From: Diprion similis
Taxonomy: Eukaryota > Arthropoda > Insecta > Hymenoptera > Diprionidae
DNA: 64,000 bases
Direction: 5' to 3'
Assembly: GCF_021155765.1 (NCBI RefSeq)
Contig: NC_060106.1
Span: forward strand, 10,485,501-10,549,500
Part shown: piece by piece, positions 1 to 13,817 of the stretch
Position numbering within the stretch: position 1 is the first letter of the stretch
Layout of the letters: every line of letters begins with the position of its first letter
Position numbers and translations under genes: made by a program
The notes under the pieces: generated by a model
The model's input: the letters and a program-made list of their open reading frames with translations, nothing else
Told to the model about the DNA's origin: nothing
Database searches by the model: none

Positions 1-140
1 TACGTCGGAATAGTGCCTGAAAGAATTTATTGCAGCACTTTTCAGAATCGTCGAAATTTTCGCAAAAAATCCAAAGGGGTTAACCTTTCTTTTTTGGTCA
101 TTTTTGGAGCCGAGAATTTTTCGTCTCGGAATCGATTTGT

Positions 141-2192
141 ATGACCCTTACTAGACTAATTGGGTGCCCAGGAACTCAGAAAACGCAAGAAAAAAAGCGT
201 AGGACCAACAGCAGAGAAATTACGACGCAAATACCAGCAGCAGAAAAATTGAGAAAATACGTCTTCCGTTTTTTGGCTGTAACTTTTGATCCGTTGCTCG
301 CAGCGCATTCGGATTGCGATCAATCGATTTCTCTCGCAAAATTACGTCGGAATAGTGCCTGAAAGAATTTATTGCAGCACTTTTCAGAATCGTCGAAATT
401 TTCGCAAAAAATCCAAAGGGGTTAACCTTCCTTTTTTGGTCATTTTTGGAGCCGAGAATTTTTCGTCTCGGAATCGATTTGTATGACCCTTACTAGACTA
501 ATTGGGTGCCCAGGAACTCAGAAAACGCAAGAAAAAAAGCGTAGGACCAACAGCAGAGAAATTACGACGCAAATACCAGCAGCAGAAAAATTGAGAAAAT
601 ACGTCTTCCGTTTTTTGGCTGTAACTTTTGATCCGTTGCTCGCAGCGCATTCGTACTGCGATCAATCGATTTCTCTCGCAAAATTACGTCGGAATAGTGC
701 CTGAAAGAATTTATTGCAGCACTTTTCAGAATCGTCGAAATTTTCGCAAAAAATCCAAAGGGGTTAACCTTCCTTTTTTGGTCATTTTTGGAGCCGAGAA
801 TTTTTCGTCTCGGAATCGATTTCTATGACCCTTACTAGACTAATTGGGTGCCCAGGAACTCAGAAAACGCAAGAAAAAAAGCGTAGGACCAACAGCAGAG
901 AAATTACGACGCAAATACCAGCAGCAGAAAAATTGAGAAAATACGTCTTCCGTTTTTTGGCTGTAACTTTTGATCCGTTGCTCGCAGCGCATTCGGACTG
1001 CGATCAATCGATTTCTCTCGCAAAATTACGTCGGAATAGTGCCTGAAAGAATTTATTGCAGCACTTTTCAGAATCGTCGAAATTTTCGCAAAAAATCCAA
1101 AGGGGTTAACCTTCCTTTTTTGGTCATTTTTGGAGCCGAGAATTTTTCGTCTCGGAATCGATTTGTATGACCCTTACTAGACTAATTGGGTGCCCAGGAA
1201 CTCAGAAAACGCAAGAAAAAAAGCGTAGGACCAACAGCAGAGAAATTACGACGCAAATACCAGCAGCAGAAAAATTGAGAAAATACGTCTTCCGTTTTTT
1301 GGCTGTAACTTTTGATCCGTTGCTCGCAGCGCATTCGGATTGCGATCAATCGATTTCTCTCGCAAAATTACGTCGGAATAGTGCCTGAAAGAATTTATTG
1401 CAGCACTTTTCAGAATCGTCGAAATTTTCGCAAAAAATCCAAAGGGGTTAACCTTCCTTTTTTGGTCATTTTTGGAGCCGAGAATTTTTCGTCTCGGAAT
1501 CGATTTGTATGACCCTTACTAGACTAATTGGGTGCCCAGGAACTCAGAAAACGCAAGAAAAAAAGCGTAGGACCAACAGCAGAGAAATTACGACGCAAAT
1601 ACCAGCAGCAGAAAAATTGAGAAAATACGTCTTCCGTTTTTTGGCTGTAACTTTTGATCCGTTGCTCGCAGCGCATTCGTACTGCGATCAATCGATTTCT
1701 CTCGCAAAATTACGTCGGAATAGTGCCTGAAAGAATTTATTGCAGCACTTTTCAGAATCGTCGAAATTTTCGCAAAAAATCCAAAGGGGTTAACCTTCCT
1801 TTTTTGGTCATTTTTGGAGCCGAGAATTTTTCGTCTCGGAATCGATTTCTATGACCCTTACTAGACTAATTGGGTGCCCAGGAACTCAGAAAACGCAAGA
1901 AAAAAAGCGTAGGACCAACAGCAGAGAAATTACGACGCAAATACCAGCAGCAGAAAAATTGAGAAAATACGTCTTCCGTTTTTTGGCTGTAACTTTTGAT
2001 CCGTTGCTCGCAGCGCATTCGGACTGCGATCAATCGATTTCTCTCGCAAAATTACGTCGGAATAGTGCCTGAAAGAATTTATTGCAGCACTTTTCAGAAT
2101 CGTCGAAATTTTCGCAAAAAATCCAAAGGGGTTAACCTTCCTTTTTTGGTCATTTTTGGAGCTGAGAATTTTTCGTCTCGGAATCGATTTCT
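141..2192. repeat. Higher-order block A: two trimer (1,026-bp) repeats, first copy
   Basis: Monomers cycle through three variant types. The first has TTCGGAT with a GTATGACC right end, the second TTCGTAC with a CTATGACC right end, and the third TTCGGAC. The cycle seen at 141, 483 and 825 recurs at 1,167, 1,509 and 1,851, which gives a 3 x 342 = 1,026-bp period. The same six-monomer succession is found again at 7,323-9,374. Confidence 0.8.
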
Positions 2193-4586
2193 ATGACCCT
2201 TACTAGACTAATTGGGTGCCCAGGAACTCAGAAAACGCAAGAAAAAAAGCGTAGGACCAACAGCAGAGAAATTACGACGCAAATACCAGCAGCAGAAAAA
2301 TTGAGAAAATACGTCTTCCGTTTTTTGGCTGTAACTTTTGATCCGTTGCTCGCAGCGCATTCGTACTGCGATCAATCGATTTCTCTCGCAAAATTACGTC
2401 GGAATAGTGCCTGAAAGAATTTATTGCAGCACTTTTCAGAATCGTCGAAATTTTCGCAAAAAATCCAAAGGGGTTAACCTTCCTTTTTTGGTCATTTTTG
2501 GAGCCGAGAATTTTTCGTCTCGGAATCGATTTCTATGACCCTTACTAGACTAATTGGGTGCCCAGGAACTCAGAAAACGCAAGAAAAAAAGCGTAGGACC
2601 AACAGCAGAGAAATTACGACGCAAATACCAGCAGCAGAAAAATTGAGAAAATACGTCTTCCGTTTTTTGGCTGTAACTTTTGATCCGTTGCTCGCAGCGC
2701 ATTCGGACTGCGATCAATCGATTTCTCTCGCAAAATTACGTCGGAATAGTGCCTGAAAGAATTTATTGCAGCACTTTTCAGAATCGTCGAAATTTTCGCA
2801 AAAAATCCAAAGGGGTTAACCTTCCTTTTTTGGTCATTTTTGGAGCCGAGAATTTTTCGTCTCGGAATCGATTTCTATGACCCTTACTAGACTAATTGGG
2901 TGCCCAGGAACTCAGAAAACGCAAGAAAAAAAGCGTAGGACCAACAGCAGAGAAATTACGACGCAAATACCAGCAGCAGAAAAATTGAGAAAATACGTCT
3001 TCCGTTTTTTGGCTGTAACTTTTGATCCGTTGCTCGCAGCGCATTCGGACTGCGATCAATCGATTTCTCTCGCAAAATTACGTCGGAATAGTGCCTGAAA
3101 GAATTTATTGCAGCACTTTTCAGAATCGTCGAAATTTTCGCAAAAAATCCAAAGGGGTTAACCTTCCTTTTTTGGTCATTTTTAGAGCCGAGAATTTTTC
3201 GTCTCGGAATCGATTTGTATGACCCTTACTAGACTAATTGGGTGCCCAGGAACTCAGAAAACGCAAGAAAAAAAGCGTAGGACCAACAGCAGAGAAATTA
3301 CGACGCAAATACCAGCAGCAGAAAAATTGAGAAAATACGTCTTCCGTTTTTTGGCTGTAACTTTTGATCCGTTGCTCGCAGCGCATTCGGATTGCGATCA
3401 ATCGATTTCTCTCGCAAAATTACGTCGGAATAGTGCCTGAAAGAATTTATTGCAGCACTTTTCAGAATCGTCGAAATTTTCGCAAAAAATCCAAAGGGGT
3501 TAACCTTCCTTTTTTGGTCATTTTTGGAGCCGAGAATTTTTCGTCTCGGAATCGATTTGTATGACCCTTACTAGACTAATTGGGTGCCCAGGAACTCAGA
3601 AAACGCAAGAAAAAAAGCGTAGGACCAACAGCAGAGAAATTACGACGCAAATACCAGCAGCAGAAAAATTGAGAAAATACGTCTTCCGTTTTTTGGCTGT
3701 AACTTTTGATCCGTTGCTCGCAGCGCATTCGGATTGCGATCAATCGATTTCTCTCGCAAAATTACGTCGGAATAGTGCCTGAAAGAATTTATTGCAGCAC
3801 TTTTCAGAATCGTCGAAATTTTCGCAAAAAATCCAAAGGGGTTAACCTTCCTTTTTTGGTCATTTTTGGAGCCGAGAATTTTTCGTCTCGGAATCGATTT
3901 GTATGACCCTTACTAGACTAATTGGGTGCCCAGGAACTCAGAAAACGCAAGAAAAAAAGCGTAGGACCAACAGCAGAGAAATTACGACGCAAATACCAGC
4001 AGCAGAAAAATTGAGAAAATACGTCTTCCGTTTTTTGGCTGTAACTTTTGATCCGTTGCTCGCAGCGCATTCGTACTGCGATCAATCGATTTCTCTCGCA
4101 AAATTACGTCGGAATAGTGCCTGAAAGAATTTATTGCAGCACTTTTCAGAATCGTCGAAATTTTCGCAAAAAATCCAAAGGGGTTAACCTTCCTTTTTTG
4201 GTCATTTTTGGAGCTGAGAATTTTTCGTCTCGGAATCGATTTCTATGACCCTTACTAGACTAATTGGGTGCCCAGGAACTCAGAAAACGCAAGAAAAAAA
4301 GCGTAGGACCAACAGCAGAGAAATTACGACGCAAATACCAGCAGCAGAAAAATTGAGAAAATACGTCTTCCGTTTTTTGGCTGTAACTTTTGATCCGTTG
4401 CTCGCAGCGCATTCGTACTGCGATCAATCGATTTCTCTCGCAAAATTACGTCGGAATAGTGCCTGAAAGAATTTATTGCAGCACTTTTCAGAATCGTCGA
4501 AATTTTCGCAAAAAATCCAAAGGGGTTAACCTTCCTTTTTTGGTCATTTTTGGAGCCGAGAATTTTTCGTCTCGGAATCGATTTCT

Positions 4587-6638
4587 ATGACCCTTACTAG
4601 ACTAATTGGGTGCCCAGGAACTCAGAAAACGCAAGAAAAAAAGCGTAGGACCAACAGCAGAGAAATTACGACGCAAATACCAGCAGCAGAAAAATTGAGA
4701 AAATACGTCTTCCGTTTTTTGGCTGTAACTTTTGATCCGTTGCTCGCAGCGCATTCGGACTGCGATCAATCGATTTCTCTCGCAAAATTACGTCGGAATA
4801 GTGCCTGAAAGAATTTATTGCAGCACTTTTCAGAATCGTCGAAATTTTCGCAAAAAATCCAAAGGGGTTAACCTTCCATTTTTGGTCATTTTTGGAGCCG
4901 AGAATTTTTCGTCTCGGAATCGATTTCTATGACCCTTACTAGACTAATTGGGTGCCCAGGAACTCAGAAAACGCAAGAAAAAAAGCGTAGGACCAACAGC
5001 AGAGAAATTACGACGCAAATACCAGCAGCAGAAAAATTGAGAAAATACGTCTTCCGTTTTTTGGCTGTAACTTTTGATCCGTTGCTCGCAGCGCATTCGG
5101 ACTGCGATCAATCGATTTCTCTCGCAAAATTACGTCGGAATAGTGCCTGAAAGAATTTATTGCAGCACTTTTCAGAATCGTCGAAATTTTCGCAAAAAAT
5201 CCAAAGGGGTTAACCTTCCTTTTTTGGTCATTTTTAGAGCCGAGAATTTTTCGTCTCGGAATCGATTTGTATGACCCTTACTAGACTAATTGGGTGCCCA
5301 GGAACTCAGAAAACGCAAGAAAAAAAGCGTAGGACCAACAGCAGAGAAATTACGACGCAAATACCAGCAGCAGAAAAATTGAGAAAATACGTCATCCGTT
5401 TTTTGGCTGTAACTTTTGATCCGTTGCTCGCAGCGCATTCGGATTGCGATCAATCGATTTCTCTCGCAAAATTACGTCGGAATAGTGCCTGAAAGAATTT
5501 ATTGCAGCACTTTTCAGAATCGTCGAAATTTTCGCAAAAAATCCAAAGGGGTTAACCTTCCTTTTTTGGTCATTTTTGGAGCCGAGAATTTTTCGTCTCG
5601 GAATCGATTTCTATGACCCTTACTAGACTAATTGGGTGCCCAGGAACTCAGAAAACGCAAGAAAAAAAGCGTAGGACCAACAGCAGAGAAATTACGACGC
5701 AAATACCAGCAGCAGAAAAATTGAGAAAATACGTCTTCCGTTTTTTGGCTGTAACTTTTGATCCGTTGCTCGCAGCGCATTCGGACTGCGATCAATCGAT
5801 TTCTCTCGCAAAATTACGTCGGAATAGTGCCTGAAAGAATTTATTGCAGCACTTTTCAGAATCGTCGAAATTTTCGCAAAAAATCCAAAGGGGTTAACCT
5901 TCCATTTTTGGTCATTTTTGGAGCCGAGAATTTTTCGTCTCGGAATCGATTTCTATGACCCTTACTAGACTAATTGGGTGCCCAGGAACTCAGAAAACGC
6001 AAGAAAAAAAGCGTAGGACCAACAGCAGAGAAATTACGACGCAAATACCAGCAGCAGAAAAATTGAGAAAATACGTCTTCCGTTTTTTGGCTGTAACTTT
6101 TGATCCGTTGCTCGCAGCGCATTCGGACTGCGATCAATCGATTTCTCTCGCAAAATTACGTCGGAATAGTGCCTGAAAGAATTTATTGCAGCACTTTTCA
6201 GAATCGTCGAAATTTTCGCAAAAAATCCAAAGGGGTTAACCTTCCTTTTTTGGTCATTTTTAGAGCCGAGAATTTTTCGTCTCGGAATCGATTTGTATGA
6301 CCCTTACTAGACTAATTGGGTGCCCAGGAACTCAGAAAACGCAAGAAAAAAAGCGTAGGACCAACAGCAGAGAAATTACGACGCAAATACCAGCAGCAGA
6401 AAAATTGAGAAAATACGTCTTCCGTTTTTTGGCTGTAACTTTTGATCCGTTGCTCGCAGCGCATTCGGATTGCGATCAATCGATTTCTCTCGCAAAATTA
6501 CGTCGGAATAGTGCCTGAAAGAATTTATTGCAGCACTTTTCAGAATCGTCGAAATTTTCGCAAAAAATCCAAAGGGGTTAACCTTCCTTTTTTGGTCATT
6601 TTTGGAGCCGAGAATTTTTCGTCTCGGAATCGATTTCT
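4587..6638. repeat. Trimer higher-order repeat, duplicated 1,026-bp block
   Basis: Two successive trimers share rare markers. CTTCCATTTTTGG replaces CTTCCTTTTTTGG near 4,877 and again exactly 1,026 bp later near 5,903. In the following monomer of each trimer, TTTTTAGAGCC replaces TTTTTGGAGCC (near 5,233 and 6,259). This is a recent tandem duplication of three monomers. The second monomer's marker also occurs near 3,181, so the trimer has relatives further left. Confidence 0.85.
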
Positions 6639-7322
6639 ATGACCCTTACTAGACTAATTGGGTGCCCAGGAACTCAGAAAACGCAAGAAAAAAAGCGTAG
6701 GACCAACAGCAGAGAAATTACGACGCAAATACCAGCAGCAGAAAAATTGAGAAAATACGTCTTCCGTTTTTTGGCTGTAACTTTTGATCCGTTGCTCGCA
6801 GCGCATTCGGACTGCGATCAATAGATTTTTCTCGCAAAATTACGTCGAAATAGTGCCTGAAAGAATTTATTGCAGCACTTTTCAGAATCGTCGAAATTTT
6901 CGCAAAAAATCCAAAGGGGTTAACCTTCCTTTTTTGGTCATTTTTGGAGCCGAGAATTTTTCGTCTCGGAATCGATTTCTATGACCCTTACTAGACTAAT
7001 TGGGTGCCCAGGAACTCAGAAAACGCAAGAAAAAAAGCGTAGGACCAACAGCGGAGAAATTACGACGCAAATACCAGCAGCAGAAAAATTGAGAAAATAC
7101 GTCTTCCGTTTTTTGGCTGTAACTTTTGATCCGTTGCTCGCAGCGCATTCGGACTGCGATCAATCGATTTCTCTCGCAAAATTACGTCGGAATAGTGCCT
7201 GAAAGAATTTATTGCAGCACTTTTCAGAATCGTCGAAATTTTCGCAAAAAATCCAAAGGGGTTAACCTTCCTTTTTTGGTCATTTTTGGAGCCGAGAATT
7301 TTTCGTCTCGGAATCGATTTGT

Positions 7323-9374
7323 ATGACCCTTACTAGACTAATTGGGTGCCCAGGAACTCAGAAAACGCAAGAAAAAAAGCGTAGGACCAACAGCAGAGAA
7401 ATTACGACGCAAATACCAGCAGCAGAAAAATTGAGAAAATACGTCTTCCGTTTTTTGGCTGTAACTTTTGATCCGTTGCTCGCAGCGCATTCGGATTGCG
7501 ATCAATCGATTTCTCTCGCAAAATTACGTCGGAATAGTGCCTGAAAGAATTTATTGCAGCACTTTTCAGAATCGTCGAAATTTTCGCAAAAAATCCAAAG
7601 GGGTTAACCTTCCTTTTTTGGTCATTTTTGGAGCCGAGAATTTTTCGTCTCGGAATCGATTTGTATGACCCTTACTAGACTAATTGGGTGCCCAGGAACT
7701 CAGAAAACGCAAGAAAAAAAGCGTAGGACCAACAGCAGAGAAATTACGACGCAAATACCAGCAGCAGAAAAATTGAGAAAATACGTCTTCCGTTTTTTGG
7801 CTGTAACTTTTGATCCGTTGCTCGCAGCGCATTCGTACTGCGATCAATCGATTTCTCTCGCAAAATTACGTCGGAATAGTGCCTGAAAGAATTTATTGCA
7901 GCACTTTTCAGAATCGTCGAAATTTTCGCAAAAAATCCAAAGGGGTTAACCTTCCTTTTTTGGTCATTTTTGGAGCCGAGAATTTTTCGTCTCGGAATCG
8001 ATTTCTATGACCCTTACTAGACTAATTGGGTGCCCAGGAACTCAGAAAACGCAAGAAAAAAAGCGTAGGACCAACAGCAGAGAAATTACGACGCAAATAC
8101 CAGCAGCAGAAAAATTGAGAAAATACGTCTTCCGTTTTTTGGCTGTAACTTTTGATCCGTTGCTCGCAGCGCATTCGGACTGCGATCAATCGATTTCTCT
8201 CGCAAAATTACGTCGGAATAGTGCCTGAAAGAATTTATTGCAGCACTTTTCAGAATCGTCGAAATTTTCGCAAAAAATCCAAAGGGGTTAACCTTCCTTT
8301 TTTGGTCATTTTTGGAGCCGAGAATTTTTCGTCTCGGAATCGATTTGTATGACCCTTACTAGACTAATTGGGTGCCCAGGAACTCAGAAAACGCAAGAAA
8401 AAAAGCGTAGGACCAACAGCAGAGAAATTACGACGCAAATACCAGCAGCAGAAAAATTGAGAAAATACGTCTTCCGTTTTTTGGCTGTAACTTTTGATCC
8501 GTTGCTCGCAGCGCATTCGGATTGCGATCAATCGATTTCTCTCGCAAAATTACGTCGGAATAGTGCCTGAAAGAATTTATTGCAGCACTTTTCAGAATCG
8601 TCGAAATTTTCGCAAAAAATCCAAAGGGGTTAACCTTCCTTTTTTGGTCATTTTTGGAGCCGAGAATTTTTCGTCTCGGAATCGATTTGTATGACCCTTA
8701 CTAGACTAATTGGGTGCCCAGGAACTCAGAAAACGCAAGAAAAAAAGCGTAGGACCAACAGCAGAGAAATTACGACGCAAATACCAGCAGCAGAAAAATT
8801 GAGAAAATACGTCTTCCGTTTTTTGGCTGTAACTTTTGATCCGTTGCTCGCAGCGCATTCGTACTGCGATCAATCGATTTCTCTCGCAAAATTACGTCGG
8901 AATAGTGCCTGAAAGAATTTATTGCAGCACTTTTCAGAATCGTCGAAATTTTCGCAAAAAATCCAAAGGGGTTAACCTTCCTTTTTTGGTCATTTTTGGA
9001 GCCGAGAATTTTTCGTCTCGGAATCGATTTCTATGACCCTAACTAGACTAATTGGGTGCCCAGGAACTCAGAAAACGCAAGAAAAAAAGCGTAGGACCAA
9101 CAGCAGAGAAATTACGACGCAAATACCAGCAGCAGAAAAATTGAGAAAATACGTCTTCCGTTTTTTGGCTGTAACTTTTGATCCGTTGCTCGCAGCGCAT
9201 TCGGACTGCGATCAATCGATTTCTCTCGCAAAATTACGTCGGAATAGTGCCTGAAAGAATTTATTGCAGCACTTTTCAGAATCGTCGAAATTTTCGCAAA
9301 AAATCCAAAGGGGTTAACCTTCCTTTTTTGGTCATTTTTGGAGCCGAGAATTTTTCGTCTCGGAATCGATTTCT
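7323..9374. repeat. Higher-order block A, second copy 21 monomers away
   Basis: The six monomers starting at 7,323 have the same order of variant types as the six starting at 141 (GAT, TAC, GAC, GAT, TAC, GAC, with matching right-end variants). The displacement is 7,182 bp, 21 monomers. A further private change (CCCTAACTAG) near 9,040 is not in the first copy, so the two are not identical. Confidence 0.7.
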
Positions 9375-11768
9375 ATGACCCTTACTAGACTAATTGGGTG
9401 CCCAGGAACTCAGAAAACGCAAGAAAAAAAGCGTAGGACCAACAGCAGAGAAATTACGACGCAAATACCAGCAGCAGAAAAATTGAGAAAATACGTCTTC
9501 CGTTTTTTGGCTGTAACTTTTGATCCGTTGCTCGCAGCGCATTCGGACTGCGATCAATCGATTTCTCTCGCAAAATTACGTCGGAATAGTGCCTGAAAGA
9601 ATTTATTGCAGCATTTTTCAGAATCGTCGAAATTTTCGCAAAAAATCCAAAGGGGTTAACCTTCCTTTTTTGGTCATTTTTGGAGCCGAGAATTTTTCGT
9701 CTCGGAATCGATTTCTATGACCCTTACTAGACTAATTGGGTGCCCAGGAACTCAGAAAACGCAAGAAAAAAAGCGTAGGACCAACAGCAGAGAAATTACG
9801 ACGCAAATACCAGCAGCAGAAAAATTGAGAAAATACGTCTTCCGTTTTTTGGCTGTAACTTTTGATCCGTTGCTCGCAGCGCATTCGTACTGCGATCAAT
9901 CGATTTCTCTCGCAAAATTACGTCGGAATAGTGCCTGAAAGAATTTATTGCAGCACTTTTCAGAATCGTCGAAATTTTCGCAAAAAATCCAAAGGGGTTA
10001 ACCTTCCTTTTTTGGTCATTTTTGGAGCCGAGAATTTTTCGTCTCGGAATCGATTTCTATGACCCTTACTAGACTAATTGGGTGCCCAGGAACTCAGAAA
10101 ACGCAAGAAAAAAAGCGTAGGACCAACAGCAGAGAAATTACGACGCAAATACCAGCAGCAGAAAAATTGAGAAAATACGTCTTCCGTTTTTTGGCTGTAA
10201 CTTTTGATCCGTTGCTCGCAGCGCATTCGGACTGCGATCAATCGATTTCTCTCGCAAAATTACGTCGGAATAGTGCCTGAAAGAATTTATTGCAGCACTT
10301 TTCAGAATCGTCGAAATTTTCGCAAAAAATCCAAAGGGGTTAACCTTCCTTTTTTGGTCATTTTTGGAGCCGAGAATTTTTCGTCTCGGAATCGATTTGT
10401 ATGACCCTTACTAGACTAATTGGGTGCCCAGGAACTCAGAAAACGCAAGAAAAAAAGCGTAGGACCAACAGCAGAGAAATTACGACGCAAATACCAGCAG
10501 CAGAAAAATTGAGAAAATACGTCTTCCGTTTTTTGGCTGTAACTTTTGATCCGTTGCTCGCAGCGCATTCGGATTGCGATCAATCGATTTCTCTCGCAAA
10601 ATTACGTCGGAATAGTGCCTGAAAGAATTTATTGCAGCACTTTTCAGAATCGTCGAAATTTTCGCAAAAAATCCAAAGGGGTTAACCTTCCTTTTTTGGT
10701 CATTTTTGGAGCCGAGAATTTTTCGTCTCGGAATCGATTTGTATGACCCTTACTAGACTAATTGGGTGCCCAGGAACTCAGAAAACGCAAGAAAAAAAGC
10801 GTAGGACCAACAGCAGAGAAATTACGACGCAAATACCAGCAGCAGAAAAATTGAGAAAATACGTCTTCCGTTTTTTGGCTGTAACTTTTGATCCGTTGCT
10901 CGCAGCGCATTCGTACTGCGATCAATCGATTTCTCTCGCAAAATTACGTCGGAATAGTGCCTGAAAGAATTTATTGCAGCACTTTTCAGAATCGTCGAAA
11001 TTTTCGCAAAAAATCCAAAGGGGTTAACCTTCCTTTTTTGGTCATTTTTGGAGCCGAGAATTTTTCGTCTCGGAATCGATTTGTATGACCCTTACTAGAC
11101 TAATTGGGTGCCCAGGAACTCAGAAAACGCAACAAAAAAAGCGTAGGACCAACAGCAGAGAAATTACGACGCAAATACCAGCAGCAGAAAAATTGAGAAA
11201 ATACGTCTTCCGTTTTTTGGCTGTAACTTTTGATCCGTTGCTCGCAGCGCATTCGGACTGCGATCAATCGATTTCTCTCGCAAAATTACGTCGGAATAGT
11301 GCCTGAAAGAATTTATTGCAGCACTTTTCAGAATCGTCGAAATTTTCGCAAAAAATCCAAAGGGGTTAACCTTCCTTTTTTGGTCATTTTTGGAGCCGAG
11401 AATTTTTCGTCTCGGAATCGATTTGTATGACCCTTACTAGACTAATTGGGTGCCCAGGAACTCAGAAAACGCAACAAAAAAAGCGTAGGACCAACAGCAG
11501 AGAAATTACGACGCAAATACCAGCAGCAGAAAAATTGAGAAAATACGTCTTCCGTTTTTTGGCTGTAACTTTTGATCCGTTGCTCGCAGCGCATTCGGAC
11601 TGCGATCAATCGATTTCTCTCGCAAAATTACGTCGAAATAGTGCCTGAAAGAATTTATTGCAGCACTTTTCAGAATCGTCGAAATTTTCGCAAAAAATCC
11701 AAAGGGGTTAACCTTCCTTTTTTGGTCATTTTTGGAGCCGAGAATTTTTCGTCTCGGAATCGATTTCT

Positions 11769-12107
11769 ATGACCCTTACTAGACTAATTGGGTGCCCAGG
11801 AACTCAGAAAACGCAAGAAAAAAAGCGTAGGACCAACAGCGGAGAAATTACGACGCAAATAGCAGCAGAAAAATTGAGAAAATACGTCTTCCGTTTTTTG
11901 GCTGTAACTTTTGATCCGTTGCTCGCAGCGCATTCGGACTGCGATCAATCGATTTCTCTCGCAAAATTACGTCGGAATAGTGCCTGAAAGAATTTATTGC
12001 AGCACTTTTCAGAATCGTCGAAATTTTCGCAAAAAATCCAAAGGGGTTAACCTTCTTTTTTTGGTCATTTTTGGAGACGAGAAATTTTCGTCTCGGAATC
12101 GATTTGT
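11769..12107. repeat. Single 339-bp monomer (3-bp deletion)
   Basis: This is the only unit of different length. Three bases are missing in the CAAATACCAGCAGCAG stretch near 11,860, where it reads CAAATAGCAGCAG. Slippage in the CAG-like triplets of that segment is the obvious cause. The same copy also carries TTGGAGACGAGAAATTTTC near its end instead of TTGGAGCCGAGAATTTTTC. Confidence 0.97.
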
Positions 12108-13817
12108 ATGACCCTTACTAGACTAATTGGGTGCCCAGGAACTCAGAAAACGCAAGAAAAAAAGCGTAGGACCAACAGCAGAGAAATTACGACGCAAATA
12201 CCAGCAGCAGAAAAATTGAGAAAATACGTCTTCCGTTTTTTGGCTGTAACTTTTGATCCGTTGCTCGCAGCGCATTCGGACTGCGATCAATCGATTTCTC
12301 TCGCAAAATTACGTCGGAATAGTGCCTGAAAGAATTTATTGCAGCACTTTTCAGAATCGTCGAAATTTTCGCAAAAAATCCAAAGGGGTTAACCTTCCTT
12401 TTTTGGTCATTTTTGGAGCCGAGAATTTTTCGTCTCGGAATCGATTTGTATGACCCTTACTAGACTAATTGGGTGCCCAGGAACTCAGAAAACGCAAGAA
12501 AAAAAGCGTAGGACCAACAGCAGAGAAATTACGACGCAAATACCAGCAGCAGAAAAATTGAGAAAATACGTCTTCCGTTTTTTGGCTGTAACTTTTGATC
12601 CGTTACTCGCAGCGCATTCGGACTGCGATCAATCGATTTCTCTCGCAAAATTACGTCGGAATAGTGCCTGAAAGAATTTATCGCAGCACTTTTCAGAATC
12701 GTCGAAATTTTCGCAAAAAATCCAAAGGGGTTAACCTTCCTTTTTTGGTCATTTTTGGAGCCGAGAATTTTTCGTCTCGGAATCGATTTGTATGACCCTT
12801 ACTAGACTAATTATGTGCCCAGGAACTCAGAAAACGCAAGAAAAAAAGCGTAGGACCAACAGCAGAGAAATTACGACGCAAATACCAGCAGCAGAAAAAT
12901 TGAGAAAATACGTCTTCCGTTTTTTGGCTGTAACTTTTGATCCATTGCTCGCAGCGCATTCGGACTGCGATCAATCGATTTCTCTCGCAAAATTACGTCG
13001 AAATAGTGCCTGAAAGAATTTATTGCAGCACTTTTCAGAATCGTCGAAATTTTCGCAAAAAATCCAAAGGGGTTAACCTTCCTTTTTTGGTCATTTTTGG
13101 AGCCGAGAAATTTTCGTCTCGGAATCGATTTCTATGACCCTTACTAGACTAATTGGGTGCCCAGGAACTCAGAAAACGCAAGAAAAAAAGCGTAGGACCA
13201 ACAGCAGAGAAATTACGACGCAAATACCAGCAGCAGAAAAATTGAGAAAATACGTCTTCCGTTTTTTGGCTGTAACTTTTGATCCGTTGCTTGCAGCGCA
13301 TTCGGATTGCGATCAATCGATTTCTCTCGCAAAATTACGTCGGAATAGTGCCTGAAAGAATTTATTGCAGCACTTTTCAGAATCGTCGAAATTTTCGCGA
13401 AAAATCCAAAGGGGTTAACCTTCCTTTTTTGGTCATTTTTGAAGCCGAGAATTTTTCGTCTCGGAATCGATTTCTATGACCCTTACTAGACTAATTGGGT
13501 GCCCAGGAACTCAGAAAACGCAAGAAAAAAAGCGTAGGACCAACAGCAGAGAAATTACGACGCAAATACCAGCAGCAGAAAAATTGAGAAAATACGTCTT
13601 CCGTTTTTTGGCTGTAACTTTTGATCCGTTGCTCGCAGCGCATTCGGATTGCGATCAATCGATTTCTCTCGCAAAATTACGTCGGAATAGTGCCTGAAAG
13701 AATTTATTGCAGCACTTTTCAGAATCGTCGAAATTTTCGCAAAAAATCCAAAGGGGTTAACCTTCCTTTTTTGGTCATTTTTGAAGCCGAGAATTTTTCG
13801 TCTCGGAATCGATTTCT

